A DNA stretch of 64,000 nucleotides from Verticillium longisporum (GCA_019188255.1 JAETXT010000001.1:7688001-7752000), one strand, 5' to 3'. Counted from the stretch's first letter, positions 23,001 to 31,750 are shown. Numbers and translations are program-made. Notes: a model not told the origin generated them from the sequence alone.

Positions 23001-25299
23001 CCATCATGTATGTGATCCCGGAGCTGGTATGGGTCTTCGTATCCAGGAAGAACCATGGGTGGCCCCATTTGCGAAAAATGGGCGTACGCTCCTGGATCTC
23101 CCCAACGCGCTTTACCAGCTCGTTACGCGTGTTGTCTAGGTAGACTCCGAGATCGTCCATATCCTTGATGCAAAGCAGGAATGGGGTATCCGTTGGGACG
23201 ATATGGAACGTGATTCTCCCAATTGGCGTTGGAACAGTGATCTCCTCCGTCGTGGAAATGGGATTTCCTGCTCCGAATCTCACTCTGGCCCCTATTCCCT
23301 GCTTGTTGACTGTTAGGCTTGGTATTAGGGCTATTAGGGCCCTTGTTTGTGAAGCTCCTGCTGTGGAAACTGATGCCGCGCCTGTATCAGGGATGATGCC
23401 GTACCACGTGGAAGTGCTATTGATCTGATACTGGGTGAAGAGCTGCTCTATCGGAGCTGTCATTTCAGCCTTCGGACTGCTCCCCCTGATTCTGTGTTGG
23501 AACGACTCATTTGCTAGGAAGTGTGCAGTATGGGCATTCATCAGTTCGCTCTCGGGATCAGACCCAAAGGCATCGTCTGCTCCCAGCTCATCGGAAGTGG
23601 GATTGTCTGATTCCGAGCTCTCAGCAGGTTCCATTGCTGTTAAAAACTGACGGTATCCCTTCCGCTGATCCCCACGCGCTTCCTGCATGCGTTTCCACTG
23701 CTCTTTCGAACGTTGTTGCTCCTCGGGAGAGTGCTTCGTCGATCTGCAGTCTCGTTTAGAGCATATCCAGCATTTGCGAATTCTGGATGGCTGACGATCA
23801 TTGGTTCTGCGTACCGACTGCTCTCTGCGATCTCCCCTTCCACTGGCTTGGCGATATCCGCTCCCATAACGTCTGTCGGTGTAGAAGTGCCCAGGCGTTC
23901 TGGTGTTCTCCTCCACCTTCAGTGTGCTCTTGAGCTGTGCGGATAGCGCATTGAAAGATCGCTCCGGCCTTGCTAGTGCAATCTTCAGCTCTGGGACGCC
24001 TTGAACCGCCCTCAGAGTGTTCACATAGAGATGAGTCTCTTCCTTGAACGCAGGGCCAAGTGCTCTCTGGCACCGCTGAAGCCTATCCAGAAGGATCTGG
24101 AGAACTTCCATTCGCGGCTTTCCTGCGTTATCAGCTTCTGCCGCTATAGAGTGGAACGTCATCGAGCTCCAGTCTGTATGATACTGTGCTCTGTTGATCT
24201 CCGAATCGAACTGTTGTTTGATCGCTAGGTACATTTGACGGAGTCCCATGCTCCGGTTCATGTGCTCTAGGAAGAAAGTTTGCGCGCGCCCTGAAAGTAT
24301 ACTCGGGAAGAGCGCGTGGAGCTGCGTATAGCGGATTTGCAGCAGTTCGCAAACGTCCGTGAAGATACGCATTTTATCGTCAAGGATATCGTATGTCTCC
24401 CCAGAGTAATTGCTCTCCTTGTTCCAGAGCGATGCGAATTGCTTGATTACAGCTCCGTCGATCGGTGAATTCACCGATTCGTGTGGCGGCAGAGCATGGT
24501 ACCAAGCTGGTGGGTTCTGGGTGACATTTGGGGGTGGGGTCTCATTTCTTCGCGATTGAGGCGTGATCTCTCGTTGGCTGGATTGCCTGCTCCGTTGATC
24601 AGACAACCCTGGAACCAGGGGCTGTCGGGGATCTGTCCTCCCCGTTCGTAGTTTTCGGATTTGGGATAGCTGGGCGTTCCCCGTGGGTTGCTGCTCGTCG
24701 TCCCACTGGTCTCGCTGTTCCTCTGCTCTTTGGAGCACTGAATCCCGGTCGGCAGTGATCGACTCCGTCGCGTCGGGCATCTCTTCCCATGAAAGCATTG
24801 GGACTAGTCTCTTCGACGTCTTAGCGTTTGCTGCTCCTGGAAGAGGGATCCCGCGCTCTGCTAGATACACCTTCAGCGCTCGAGTGATCGTTGTATTGCA
24901 GGAGTCAAAGTCCTCTTCGGTCCAGCCCTGGAAGTCTTCGATAAACGCCTCCAGGAGGTGAACTCCCTTCATGGTCCCGTATGCGCTCATTGCCTTAAGG
25001 ATCCAGGCGCTCTTGAGATCTGCGGATGCCGAATCCAGTGATCCAGGGAACCGTGATTCTGCTCCATTAACGATGAAGTCAATATCGAGACCCTTCCTGA
25101 CCTTCTGCGTTAGGCGTGATATGCCGAGTTCTTCCAGAATGCCGTCGAACTCCTGTTGCATCTTTTCAGCGCTCTCTGGCTCTGTCACGGAGCTATTGCC
25201 GTGATCCGAGGAGCTCATTGTCGCTGATTTTGTTGAAGCTCTGCTACGGCTGATTGACTGTTCCGTAGAGCTTCGTTTGTCGGGTTTGGTGGCTAGCAA
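20062..25299 (-). CDS. Copia-1 Gag-Pol polyprotein (1745 aa)
   Basis: A single open frame encodes all functions. The N-terminal part (to about residue 560) is Gag-like with a Cys/His cluster (CWICSKRDCRSTKH). The aspartic protease motif is DTGAAS near residue 637. The pre-integrase zinc motif is HKRFGHPS ... FCHHCQIKG near 790-830. The integrase core has D in VDIMHLDGKP, D in VTVDAGTNFAS, and E in IGKVESYHKP. The reverse transcriptase has a TDD catalytic pair (MQTDDTLNL, near 1380) where canonical Copia has YVDD. RNase H follows (YVFVDGSFAN, near 1525; ICTDSYSLYQC; AGGDNPADSMTKG). No stop or frameshift is visible, and the fused single frame is usual for Copia. The start chosen is the first ATG; a second Met follows 27 residues later. 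Confidence 0.92.
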   Translation of the reverse strand: MLATKPDKRSSTEQSISRSRASTKSATMSSSDHGNSSVTEPESAEKMQQEFDGILEELGISRLTQKVRKGLDIDFIVNGAESRFPGSLDSASADLKSAWILKAMSAYGTMKGVHLLEAFIEDFQGWTEEDFDSCNTTITRALKVYLAERGIPLPGAANAKTSKRLVPMLSWEEMPDATESITADRDSVLQRAEEQRDQWDDEQQPTGNAQLSQIRKLRTGRTDPRQPLVPGLSDQRSRQSSQREITPQSRRNETPPPNVTQNPPAWYHALPPHESVNSPIDGAVIKQFASLWNKESNYSGETYDILDDKMRIFTDVCELLQIRYTQLHALFPSILSGRAQTFFLEHMNRSMGLRQMYLAIKQQFDSEINRAQYHTDWSSMTFHSIAAEADNAGKPRMEVLQILLDRLQRCQRALGPAFKEETHLYVNTLRAVQGVPELKIALARPERSFNALSAQLKSTLKVEENTRTPGHFYTDRRYGSGYRQASGRGDRREQSVRRTNDRQPSRIRKCWICSKRDCRSTKHSPEEQQRSKEQWKRMQEARGDQRKGYRQFLTAMEPAESSESDNPTSDELGADDAFGSDPESELMNAHTAHFLANESFQHRIRGSSPKAEMTAPIEQLFTQYQINSTSTWYGIIPDTGAASVSTAGASQTRALIALIPSLTVNKQGIGARVRFGAGNPISTTEEITVPTPIGRITFHIVPTDTPFLLCIKDMDDLGVYLDNTRNELVKRVGEIQERTPIFRKWGHPWFFLDTKTHTSSGITYMMGTESDGAAFLTEAELRRIHKRFGHPSVEKLWNLLQRADQDVNRDALELINRFCHHCQIKGKSPQRFKFALRSDIDFNYEILVDIMHLDGKPVLHVIDASTGFQSATFIPNFTARATWEALKRCWLDTYLGPPDVVTVDAGTNFASAEFRAEARLLGMTCHQIPVEAHWSIGKVESYHKPIRRAYEILKAESRDTSLESLLQGAVKAVNDTAGPNGLVPTLLVFGAMPRITANSAPTATQAQRAEAVNKAMAELRRMVAKRKVNDALNTRNGPDTKQLLPRSLELGSDVLVFREREKWTGPYKVISVSDTAVTVEMVNGPTEFRGTHVKPYNRSPDQQAGETIVVRTPETPEPFEYPEPILPRRRGRPRKSTNATNLLQAAFTDRKSSATGTSQIERQFIVKREQQGYDLAVQLRNEGRITTPGKPFEQSDWEEIDSLLAAGVIVPIRRSAFPSAKIFGCRLVREVKGLPQAPYEKSRLVVQGHSDWEKTTLLTQSPTIMRCSQRLILAITPTLQQRGHQLMLRDISQAYTQSATDLLRNVLLRVPKELQHRYPDGIVFHVVKPLYGIAESGLHWFVTYQRHHRERLNAVPTGYDPCLLLTRAGESFGLVGMQTDDTLNLGEPAFIQKEQTELESAGFRAKPASVLNAGSDGVFNGCIIKVGTEDLTIQQKGQGDRLELVTPGTASSEQEYIAQRARGAYIASTCQPEAAFDFSVAAQAKNPQEDDFERLNKRIQWQIANAGRGLNYVRLDLSTAQLYVFVDGSFANNKDLSSQIGFVVLLGNERSCDQENAFTVRGNILHWQSIKCKRVTRSVLASEIYGMVSGFDAAYVLKQTLQKICKRLELPLPRMVICTDSYSLYQCLVQLSATAEKRLMIDLMALRQSYEEREVDEIRWIAGGDNPADSMTKGAPNQALEALVSSNEVTIRIEGWVKRQEKNSQGAKAIDISKNAAKPKNEHPRSKNDDPAISKTAKQPLRKAD

Positions 25300-25550
25300 T
25301 ATAGCCTAGGTGGTGATCTTGGGCGTAGGAGTCCTGAGGTACTCGAAGCAGACGGTGCTCCTACAGATCACGTAACAGGGGATTTCCCTGCTACCAAGCT
25401 CTCACAAGAGTCCTGAAGTACTCAAAGCAAACGGTGCTCTTGCGATCACTTGTAAAGTGTAACCGATGAGCTCACGCACAGCGAATTTGCTATCCGTGGG
25501 ATCGATCCTGACTTTTCCAGCTCTAGCTGTTCTGTGTTACGTTGAACGCA

Positions 25551-25568
25551 ACACTGATCAGTGTTGAG
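25551..25568 (-). other. Palindrome at the Copia-1 LTR/primer-site junction
   Basis: CAACACTGATCAGTGTTG is a perfect 18-bp palindrome spanning the inner border of the 5' LTR (25562). The primer-binding site should lie here. I could not match the sequence just inside the LTR to a tRNA end, while five bases of it (TGTTG) complement the LTR end. Self-priming is conceivable but unproven. Confidence 0.5.
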
Positions 25569-25848
25569 AGGGCTTCACTGCTTATGTGAACCCCGTTTCA
25601 TTGCTTTGGCTGTGCCTGAGAGCTCTGAATAGGTAGGGTAGGTGATATAAGTCTTGTGATGTAGTTGATGATCTCTCTCTGAATTACCACTACCTACGTG
25701 AGTCAGATATACCCATCTGATTCACCGATCACGTAAGCTGTGATTCACGTGCTCCTGAGAGCTGTGAATCCCAGCCACGGTGATCACCATATCGGTGATC
25801 CCCTACCGAGATCACTGCCCTAGGGAACCCCCTAATATTGGTTCAACA
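25562..25848 (-). repeat. Copia-1 5' LTR (promoter LTR)
   Basis: This 287-bp LTR is almost identical to the copy at 19398-19683, with one extra C near the end (GAACCCCC versus GAACCCC). It supplies the element's promoter for minus-strand transcription. Confidence 0.9.
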
Positions 25849-25853
25849 ATAAC

Positions 25854-27235
25854 AACTTATTGTCCGAGTATTGAAGCCACTTCACCATCCGGCCTGACGA
25901 ATGTTACTTGATGTCAGGACTGTCGGCACTCAAGCAGAGCGAATGTCTTTTCTATGTTTACCGGTAGACTACTATAACTAGCGGAGTAGGCTGATCACCC
26001 AGATTTGCTAGTGAGTATGCTGCAGAATCTCGGCGACTGCCATACCTCTCAGATAAAAGACGGCTTTTAGGAAGAATGCGCTCCTACGGCATGCCGCTTT
26101 TAGCCCAGAGCCATGACTGTGAGCAATTTGCTACAAAATGGCCAAACAAGAGGGGCGTACCTCGATCATGTGTAAGAATTCGTCGAGAGATGACTTGTTG
26201 TTGGAGAAAATCAGGCGCCAACCTCGGTAGAGACCTGACCCAAGACAACATCAGGGATATCCTTAAGAACTGAGGGTTAGGCTATTGAGGACGGCGTTGA
26301 CCTCGTGGTTATCGTTGCCGCCCTTCCCTTTGGCATAGTTGACGACCTCGTCGACCAAGGAGGTGTACTCTGGCTTCTTGGAGGCGGCGACGCTCTGGGG
26401 CTTGTACTACCTAATAGCTTTGTGAGGGTTAGCTCTCTGGATGTTGTTGCCTCCCCATCTGTTCCGGAGCGAGGCTGATGTATGGGTTGACATCGGAGAC
26501 GAATAGGTAAAGTCACCTGATGGGATTGTCAGCAGAAAGACGATGAGAGATCACAGGAAACGCCAGCATACCGGAGACAAAGATAGCTCGTCGGTATCCA
26601 GGACGGCCACCTAGACGGATAGAAAATCGCTGTCAGCATAACGTCATTCATCATTGTAACAAGGCAAGAGAAACCTGAGTTATAGCTATCAGGGGCGTAA
26701 ACCACCATCGCAACAGCAAAGGAATGAGCCTTCAAGGCACTGCACCTCGAACACGGGCAGCGTCAAGCACGAACGCCAGCACCAGCACCTGCACCTGCAC
26801 CAGTAACAGGTGTTTGGGGCGCCGATAGTGGGATGACAGCCAAAACTTACCGGGCAAGACGCCTTCAATGGATCAAGTGAAGAAAGCATGATGGTGTGTG
26901 GGTTCGGTGTCGGAATCAAAGACGTTTTTTTAAATGCAGCACATAGCTGGAAACGATTGACAGTAATGGGTAGTCATAGAGATAAGGGGGTATTATGGGG
27001 AAGCAAGAGTCCACCAAGATGCGTGACACTTGAATCGATAGCACTTTGGGTCGATAGACAAATATGGTGTTTTCGTTGGGAGGCTCGGTGGCGCTGGTGC
27101 CATCAATTGGGACGTCATGGTTTAGGAGACAAAAGCAGAAAGACGGCGAATCACTCTGCATTCCCACCCGATGCTATGTAGCACACACCGCCAAGTCACC
27201 AGACGGGTATGGCCATCACCATCCCGTCACGTGCC
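25854..27235. other. Intergenic with a possible unrecognised coding remnant
   Basis: On the minus strand, about 26500 down to 26270, one frame reads like protein (SLRNRWGGNNIQRANPHKAI, a TAG, then KKPEYTSLVDEVVNYAKGKG and NHEVNAVLNSL) and ends at a stop near 26272. GT/AG-like sites lie upstream. I cannot assign a family; the internal TAG suggests decay. The rest shows no gene. Confidence 0.3.
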
Positions 27236-27350
27236 ATCACGGAACTATCACCATACCACCCACCATCATACCACCATCATACCACCATCACACCACCATC
27301 ATACCACCATCACACCACCATCATATCACCATCACACCACTTTCACAGCA
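27236..27350. repeat. CCACCATCA microsatellite
   Basis: About 115 bp consist of iterated CCACCATCATA and CCACCATCACA units, ending near CCACTTTCACAG. Its translation (Pro/His/Ser/Thr runs) is a by-product of the repeat. Confidence 0.85.
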
Positions 27351-27781
27351 GCTGATAAACGCCATATCAATATGATGTCATCATCAAGTCGATATAATCA
27401 CGACACCAAATTTGGTTAAGTTGTAACATCATGATTACACTTTCTCGGGATCGTCCCACAACACAACCCTAACTATTACAGTGCATACTTACTTGTCTTG
27501 CGAGATAAGGTATAGTGGTCGCTAACCTTGGCCAACTCGTCGACAATCACCAGACAACAAGGCCCAGCACATATCGCCTGTGGCTACCTAACAAGTCGTC
27601 TCACCAGGGTGGGGATCAGCTTTTTTCCCTGGCGTGATATTGCTCGCCCTCGGGTATGATAGTACTCGGCGCAGGCTTGGCCACACCTTTGAGGCACGGA
27701 CACGGATCATACATAACAACCAGTAGGTTGAGGCCCATGTGTCTCAATATTTGCCAGGAAGGGTGACTGCCATAATACTAC
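27351..27781. other. Intergenic, nothing recognised
   Basis: I find no convincing coding sequence between the microsatellite and the oxidoreductase fragment. Confidence 0.35.
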
Positions 27782-28084
27782 ATGGGTTCTGTATCTTCGG
27801 CAAAGCAACTGTTTGAACACATCGGTATGAGACAACCTCGCAACATCGTCATTGTCGGCGGCGTCGCGGGGGGCATGTCATGTGCTACGAGGCTCCGTCG
27901 GCTGGATGAAGATGCCGTAGTGACCGTCATCGAAAAGGGGCCATATATAAGCTACGCCAACTGTGGCATCCCGTACGCTCTGGGTGGTGTTATCAAGACT
28001 CAGGCGATGCTGCACGCTATGACCCTGGCCAAGGTGAAGAGCTTGTTCAACATCAATGTGCGGAGCGAAACTTTGATACCCAGA
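27782..28084 (+). pseudogene. FAD-dependent NAD(P)-disulfide oxidoreductase, 5' fragment (CoA-disulfide-reductase-like)
   Basis: The frame opens at an ATG and contains a Rossmann FAD-binding motif (NIVIVGGVAGGMSCATRL), an acidic strand end (VTVIEKG) and YISYANCGIPYALGG. This includes the redox cysteine of the CoA-disulfide reductase/NADH oxidase group (SYxNCGxPY). Full proteins of this group are about 450-600 residues; here homology stops after about 98 codons, exactly where a pogo-type transposon 3' end begins (28085). It is a truncated, non-functional gene piece. In fungi such proteins often carry a rhodanese domain, absent here. Confidence 0.8.
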
Positions 28085-28340
28085 TAAAGGAGGAAACGCA
28101 GCAGAACCCGGGTCCTGCGTCGCGGTCCCAGCCGAAGAAACGGTGCTGTGGCGTCTGTGGGAAGACCGGTCATAACGCGAGAACTTGTCAGGTTATTCTC
28201 TCATCGTCTCCTCCAGACCATGAGGGGTAATTTCAATTGATTGTCTGCGGTTTGGTTGAGTTCTTGGTTGGAATGTGCTTGAGGTCGGGGTGAGGTGGCC
28301 CACTCGCTTGGGTGGCCCACTCGCTTGTGGAATACGTTAC
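28085..28340 (+). mobile_element. Pogo-type transposon 3' end fragment with zinc knuckle
   Basis: The reading frame gives KKRCCGVCGKTGHNARTCQ, a C-x2-C-x4-H-x4-C knuckle like the transposase C-terminus at 18020-18060. It is followed by a terminal-repeat-like GGTGGCCCACTCGCTTG that occurs twice in a row (near 28296 and 28312). Only the last part of the element remains, and it abuts the truncated oxidoreductase. Confidence 0.7.
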
Positions 28341-28358
28341 CCTCGGAAAAGAGATGGA

Positions 28359-29633
28359 TCAAAATGATGGCTTGGTAAGCAGACGATATTCGATGTAGTC
28401 TTCACCGTCGATACTGATGAGGCAACCCGCAGAGACGAGCTTGCCTGCGAACTTACCCAAAAGTTTGCGCTCGTATCTGATGCCATTGTGGTACTTGACT
28501 CCGTTTCTGTCGGCGAGTGCGTGAGCCGGAGGCGGCGCCGAGCCCGGGGCGCTGGCTGGAGGCGGCGGCAGCAGCTGTCCTTTATTGCGCTACTCTTCCT
28601 GCATTTGCCAGACCCTTTCCAGACATTGCAAGTCATCGTGGCTGTAGAAAGAATGCCCGAGACTAGCACGACCGCAGCTGTTGTTAACCATCTGGGGCAG
28701 CTGACTGCCATGCTGCATCGGCTTGCCGAGGTTGGCGTTGTTGGTATTGGCGACCTCGCGTTCAAGAGCAAACTGAGGACGGCGGGTCTCGGCCTGCTTA
28801 AGGCGTTCAGTTTCTCGAGGGTCTTGTGTGTTAATCTCCTTGCGCGCAGCAATAGGTGCCTTCGACGACTGGCGGCTTTCGACATTCGGTAGCGAATGGC
28901 GGCCGTTGGGTGCATCCGGACGACGGCGGTTGATGCTAAGCTCCTGACCATTGATCACAGTCTTCATCTCCTGCTTGGAATCCACATAGGCGTCGTTAAA
29001 GTCAGAGTCATCGGGACCCGCCTTGACTTCATCTAGCCGACCATGGGTACCGTTAGCCCCGTTAAGCGTGATTTCAGGCGGGGACACCATCTTGACGCCG
29101 TGCATGACGCGCTGTTGCGCAATGATGACGGCATGCGTTTCGTTCTGAACCTTTTGCGTCTCCGTTTCGCCGCGGTCAACCGGGTACTGTCGTGCTCTAA
29201 CGTATTCCTTAACCTCGTTCTGGTTGAGATCCTTCAGATGTGGCTCTGGCTCCATCTCGTGCCACCGAATCCAGAGAGCGCCTGCACCGACGGGAAAGTT
29301 TCCGCTTACGTAGCGACCATCGCGTGTCTCGCGAACAACTTTGACTCTAAACATATCGTTTATGCCAAGAACGCCGACAACGGCGTGGCGATCGCGCTCG
29401 TTGGGAGCATTGCTGGCTTTCCAGTACCCGACAACAATTTTTGTAGGCCGAGTGCCCCACTGCGCCTCAAATACAGGCACAGGGGAGAATTTGTCGTTCG
29501 ACTCAGTGTAGCCCGTAAGGCTGCGTCGGAGGAGGCTGCGTCGGAGACCTCCCGTGGAATGCATTGGAGGCAGCTCCTGGGCTGGAGGACAACCCGCAGG
29601 CGACTGCTGTTCAATGGGCAATTTCGTAGCCAT
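28359..29633 (-). CDS. Unrecognised protein, paralogue 2, with an in-frame TAG near the C-terminus
   Basis: The ATG at 29633 opens MATKLPIEQQSPAGCPPAQE. The conserved domain begins KIVVGYWKASNAP and DRHAVVGVLGIND, and ends LNQNEVKEYVRARQ. It is shared with the neighbour at 29723-30697 (VVLGYWRDSQHP, KHAVIGFIDVRG, LNHHHIKEFVKQR). A polar, low-complexity C-terminal half follows. A TAG at 28590-28592 interrupts the frame after RVWQMQEE. The same frame then stays open for 76 codons to a TGA at 28359-28361, and its end looks conserved (YHNGIRYERKLLGKFAGKLV, ISIDGEDYIEYRLLTKPSF). CAG to TAG is the simplest explanation. I do not recognise the family. The frame is also open upstream to 29726, so a different 5' structure or splicing to the neighbour cannot be excluded. 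Confidence 0.55.
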
Positions 29634-29722
29634 GATGGGTCCTCCACTGTTGATGGTGCTAACGCCACGTTGGTGGCTGGGGCCTAGCTTGCGACGCTTT
29701 GCAATCTCAGGTCGACTGCAAA

Positions 29723-30697
29723 TCACGGCGTTTCAGGGATCGTAAGCCCATAAGCCACAGCCGGCATATGAGCGGTCTCTGGGGCCGGGTTGCTTTCTAT
29801 GCGGCGTCGTGCCTCGGCAACGGCCAGCATCTCGTTTTGCCGTTTGATTTCCGGGGATTCTCCCTCAATGCCGACCCTCTGCTTCACAAACTCCTTGATG
29901 TGGTGATGGTTCAGACCGACAAGCTGGGGCTCAAAAACCACACGTTCAAAGGTCACCCAGCTGCCGCCAGGCCCTGGGGGCACGTGGTACTTCTTGGCGT
30001 TGACAGGTAGGCGCATGCGGTTGACGTCGGCAATTCTCATTCGTAGTCGTCCGCGCACATCGATGAAGCCAATCACTGCGTGCTTTCCGGCCTGATCAGG
30101 ATGCTGAGAGTCGCGCCAGTATCCTAGGACAACCGTCGTAGAATCAGCTCCCACAAGGCGGCGGACGGGATTAGGACGAGTGATGGGGGTGTCGAGGGGT
30201 ACGCTGCCTTCTTCCTCATTGTCCAGAGGAACGTTCGGCGTGGTGAGCTTCCTCTTGTGCTCGGGATCAGGGCATGTCTGAGGGTAATACGGCAAATCCC
30301 TCTCGGCATTGCCAATGGTCTCACCCTCTTGATCGGAAACAACGCGAAATGGCGAGGACTTATCAGAATCATTGCGGTTGAATCTCACGACAATCTCATA
30401 GCCCGAGGCCTGGTCGTCGTGCCCTGGACTCGGGATGTGGTCAGGCGGTGGAGCGAGGACATCGCCACCTTCCAGTTGAGTGCTGTTGACAGGGGCCCTG
30501 GAAGCGGACCCTATAAGCAAGGACTTCAGAGCGGCCTGGGGAAGACTTGATTTGGCTGACGCGGCGGGCCTGGAATCGTTGAGAACGTGGTTCTCTGATG
30601 AAGGGGCAGAAGCCTCGTTCTTAATCTCGGAACGAGGCTTCCAAGGAGCCAAAGGCGACTGAAAGCGGGCAGAGTATGGGGAGTGTAAGCGACCCAA
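29723..30697 (-). CDS. Unrecognised protein, paralogue 1; no ATG in frame
   Basis: An open frame of 325 codons ends at 29723. The N-terminal 170 residues are polar and disordered-looking (EGGDVLAPPPDHIPSPGHDD). The domain shared with paralogue 2 lies at about residues 185-300 (STTVVLGYWRDSQ, GKHAVIGFIDVRGRLRMRI, GSWVTFERVVFEPQLVGLN, HHHIKEFVKQR). The open frame starts at a TTG, and the first ATG comes only at RLRMRI, well inside the domain. The 5' end lies in sequence that recurs in the tandem array (GAGCCNAAGGCGACTG). The gene has therefore probably lost its start, or begins in an upstream exon I cannot place. Function is unknown. Confidence 0.5.
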   Translation of the reverse strand: MGRLHSPYSARFQSPLAPWKPRSEIKNEASAPSSENHVLNDSRPAASAKSSLPQAALKSLLIGSASRAPVNSTQLEGGDVLAPPPDHIPSPGHDDQASGYEIVVRFNRNDSDKSSPFRVVSDQEGETIGNAERDLPYYPQTCPDPEHKRKLTTPNVPLDNEEEGSVPLDTPITRPNPVRRLVGADSTTVVLGYWRDSQHPDQAGKHAVIGFIDVRGRLRMRIADVNRMRLPVNAKKYHVPPGPGGSWVTFERVVFEPQLVGLNHHHIKEFVKQRVGIEGESPEIKRQNEMLAVAEARRRIESNPAPETAHMPAVAYGLTIPETP

Positions 30698-30778
30698 TGA
30701 AGGAAGAAGATCCGAGTGATGGCTTGGAGAGCATGGAAGGAGGGAGAAAGGTGGTAATGGAGGGGAGCGAGTGGCTAG

Positions 30779-30830
30779 GAATAGTCGTACAGATTGTGGA
30801 TACTTTCTGGGGTTATATGAAGGAGGGCAG
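30779..30830 (+). promoter_or_regulatory. Array unit 1 promoter module
   Basis: ATAGTCGTACAGATTGTGGATAC is followed by TTATATGAAGGAGGGC and a C/T-rich stretch ending in TTCAG. The same order occurs in units 2 and 3, so this is likely the core promoter of the ORF at 31072. Confidence 0.5.
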
Positions 30831-31071
30831 CGCCCACCTTTTTCGAGGCAAGCAGAGGGTCTGTTCTTGTCGTGTCTGTCTTCTTCAGTTTTGTTCCTTT
30901 GTCTGGAACGGGAGTTTATCTTGTTTGATCAGGATTGAGAGACTGGGAAGGATATACGTGAGTGATGGACGGTGTAGACGTCTTTGCTTTGGAAAGGTAC
31001 TAACAGAGGAGTAGGAACGTTTTGTACAACCAGCGAACGGGAGTGGGCTCTTCTTGATTTGAATGTGAAGG

Positions 31072-31638
31072 ATGGCCTTGTCACAGGGAGGCTTCTCTTC
31101 TTCAGAGTCTAGTGAGGGTTCACGTGGCCGGAGGGATTATTTTCGTCGGCAAGTCTTGCAGCAGGCAGCGGATAACGAGAAGGAGGAGAAGCGACTAGAG
31201 GCCGAGCGTCTAGCGTGGGGAAGACAACGTGAGGAAGCTTTGCGTAGAGAGCCGTTCAGATGTGATGGGATATGTGGTCTCGTCTGTGAAGACTGTGTTT
31301 TAACACCGATGGAAGTTATGATACCAGGCAGTCTGATCATTAATAAGGTGGAGAAGTCGGGCGTTCTTGTTCGACCGTCGTTGAGACGTGAGTCTTACTT
31401 TTATGAGAAGGATGGATATTGTGAGTACTGTGGACTGGAAAGTACGGAGTGTGCCTGTCATGACGGAGGAGGGACATTTCTTTCGGAGGTGAGTAAAGAA
31501 GAGACTGAGGTCGACTGTAAGAAGGTGGAGAGAGATCCTCGAGGTAAGACCAGGAGGCGCTTTGTATGTGGATCGCCAGCCTGTGGAAGGTGTCTTGTGA
31601 AGAAGAAGTTGAATGAAAAGGATGAAATGGGAGAGTGA
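31072..31638 (+). CDS. Array unit 1 ORF: small cysteine-rich protein, unrecognised
   Basis: An intronless frame of 188 codons begins at ATG 31072. The N-terminus is charged and probably coiled-coil (RRQVLQQAADNEKEEKRLEA). Three cysteine clusters follow: CDGICGLVCEDC (C-x3-C-x3-C-x2-C), CEYCGLESTECAC (C-x2-C-x6-C-x-C) and CGSPACGRC (C-x4-C-x2-C), spaced like zinc-binding sites. There is no signal peptide. The tail is lysine-rich. It lies between the shared promoter and 3' modules of the tandem array. No family is recognised; the coding call rests on frame length, composition and position. Confidence 0.5.
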   Translation: MALSQGGFSSSESSEGSRGRRDYFRRQVLQQAADNEKEEKRLEAERLAWGRQREEALRREPFRCDGICGLVCEDCVLTPMEVMIPGSLIINKVEKSGVLVRPSLRRESYFYEKDGYCEYCGLESTECACHDGGGTFLSEVSKEETEVDCKKVERDPRGKTRRRFVCGSPACGRCLVKKKLNEKDEMGE

Positions 31639-31750
31639 TCGACCAATCTGCTTTAGTTGACGGAATATGGAATAACTTCACTTGGAGTGATAGCAATGAA
31701 ATGATATTAGATACTCTTCTTCTCCTTAATCATTCAGATTCTGATAGTGG

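Larger units (their letters stand above)
19393..25853 (-). mobile_element. Copia-1: complete LTR retrotransposon with ATAAC duplication
   Basis: LTRs at 19398-19683 and 25562-25848 begin TGTTGAGAGGG and end GGTTCAACA on the plus strand. They differ, as far as I can see, by one C in a run of Cs near the end. Flanking 5-bp duplications ATAAC lie at 19393-19397 and 25849-25853. The element is transcribed on the minus strand, with protease-integrase-RT-RNase H order (Copia/Pseudoviridae). The near-identical LTRs and an open 1745-codon frame indicate a recent insertion that may still be active. Confidence 0.95.

Noticed and set aside
27236..27350. CRISPR-like short repeats
   Set aside because: Units are 9-11 bp microsatellites without spacers of constant length; fungi lack CRISPR arrays.
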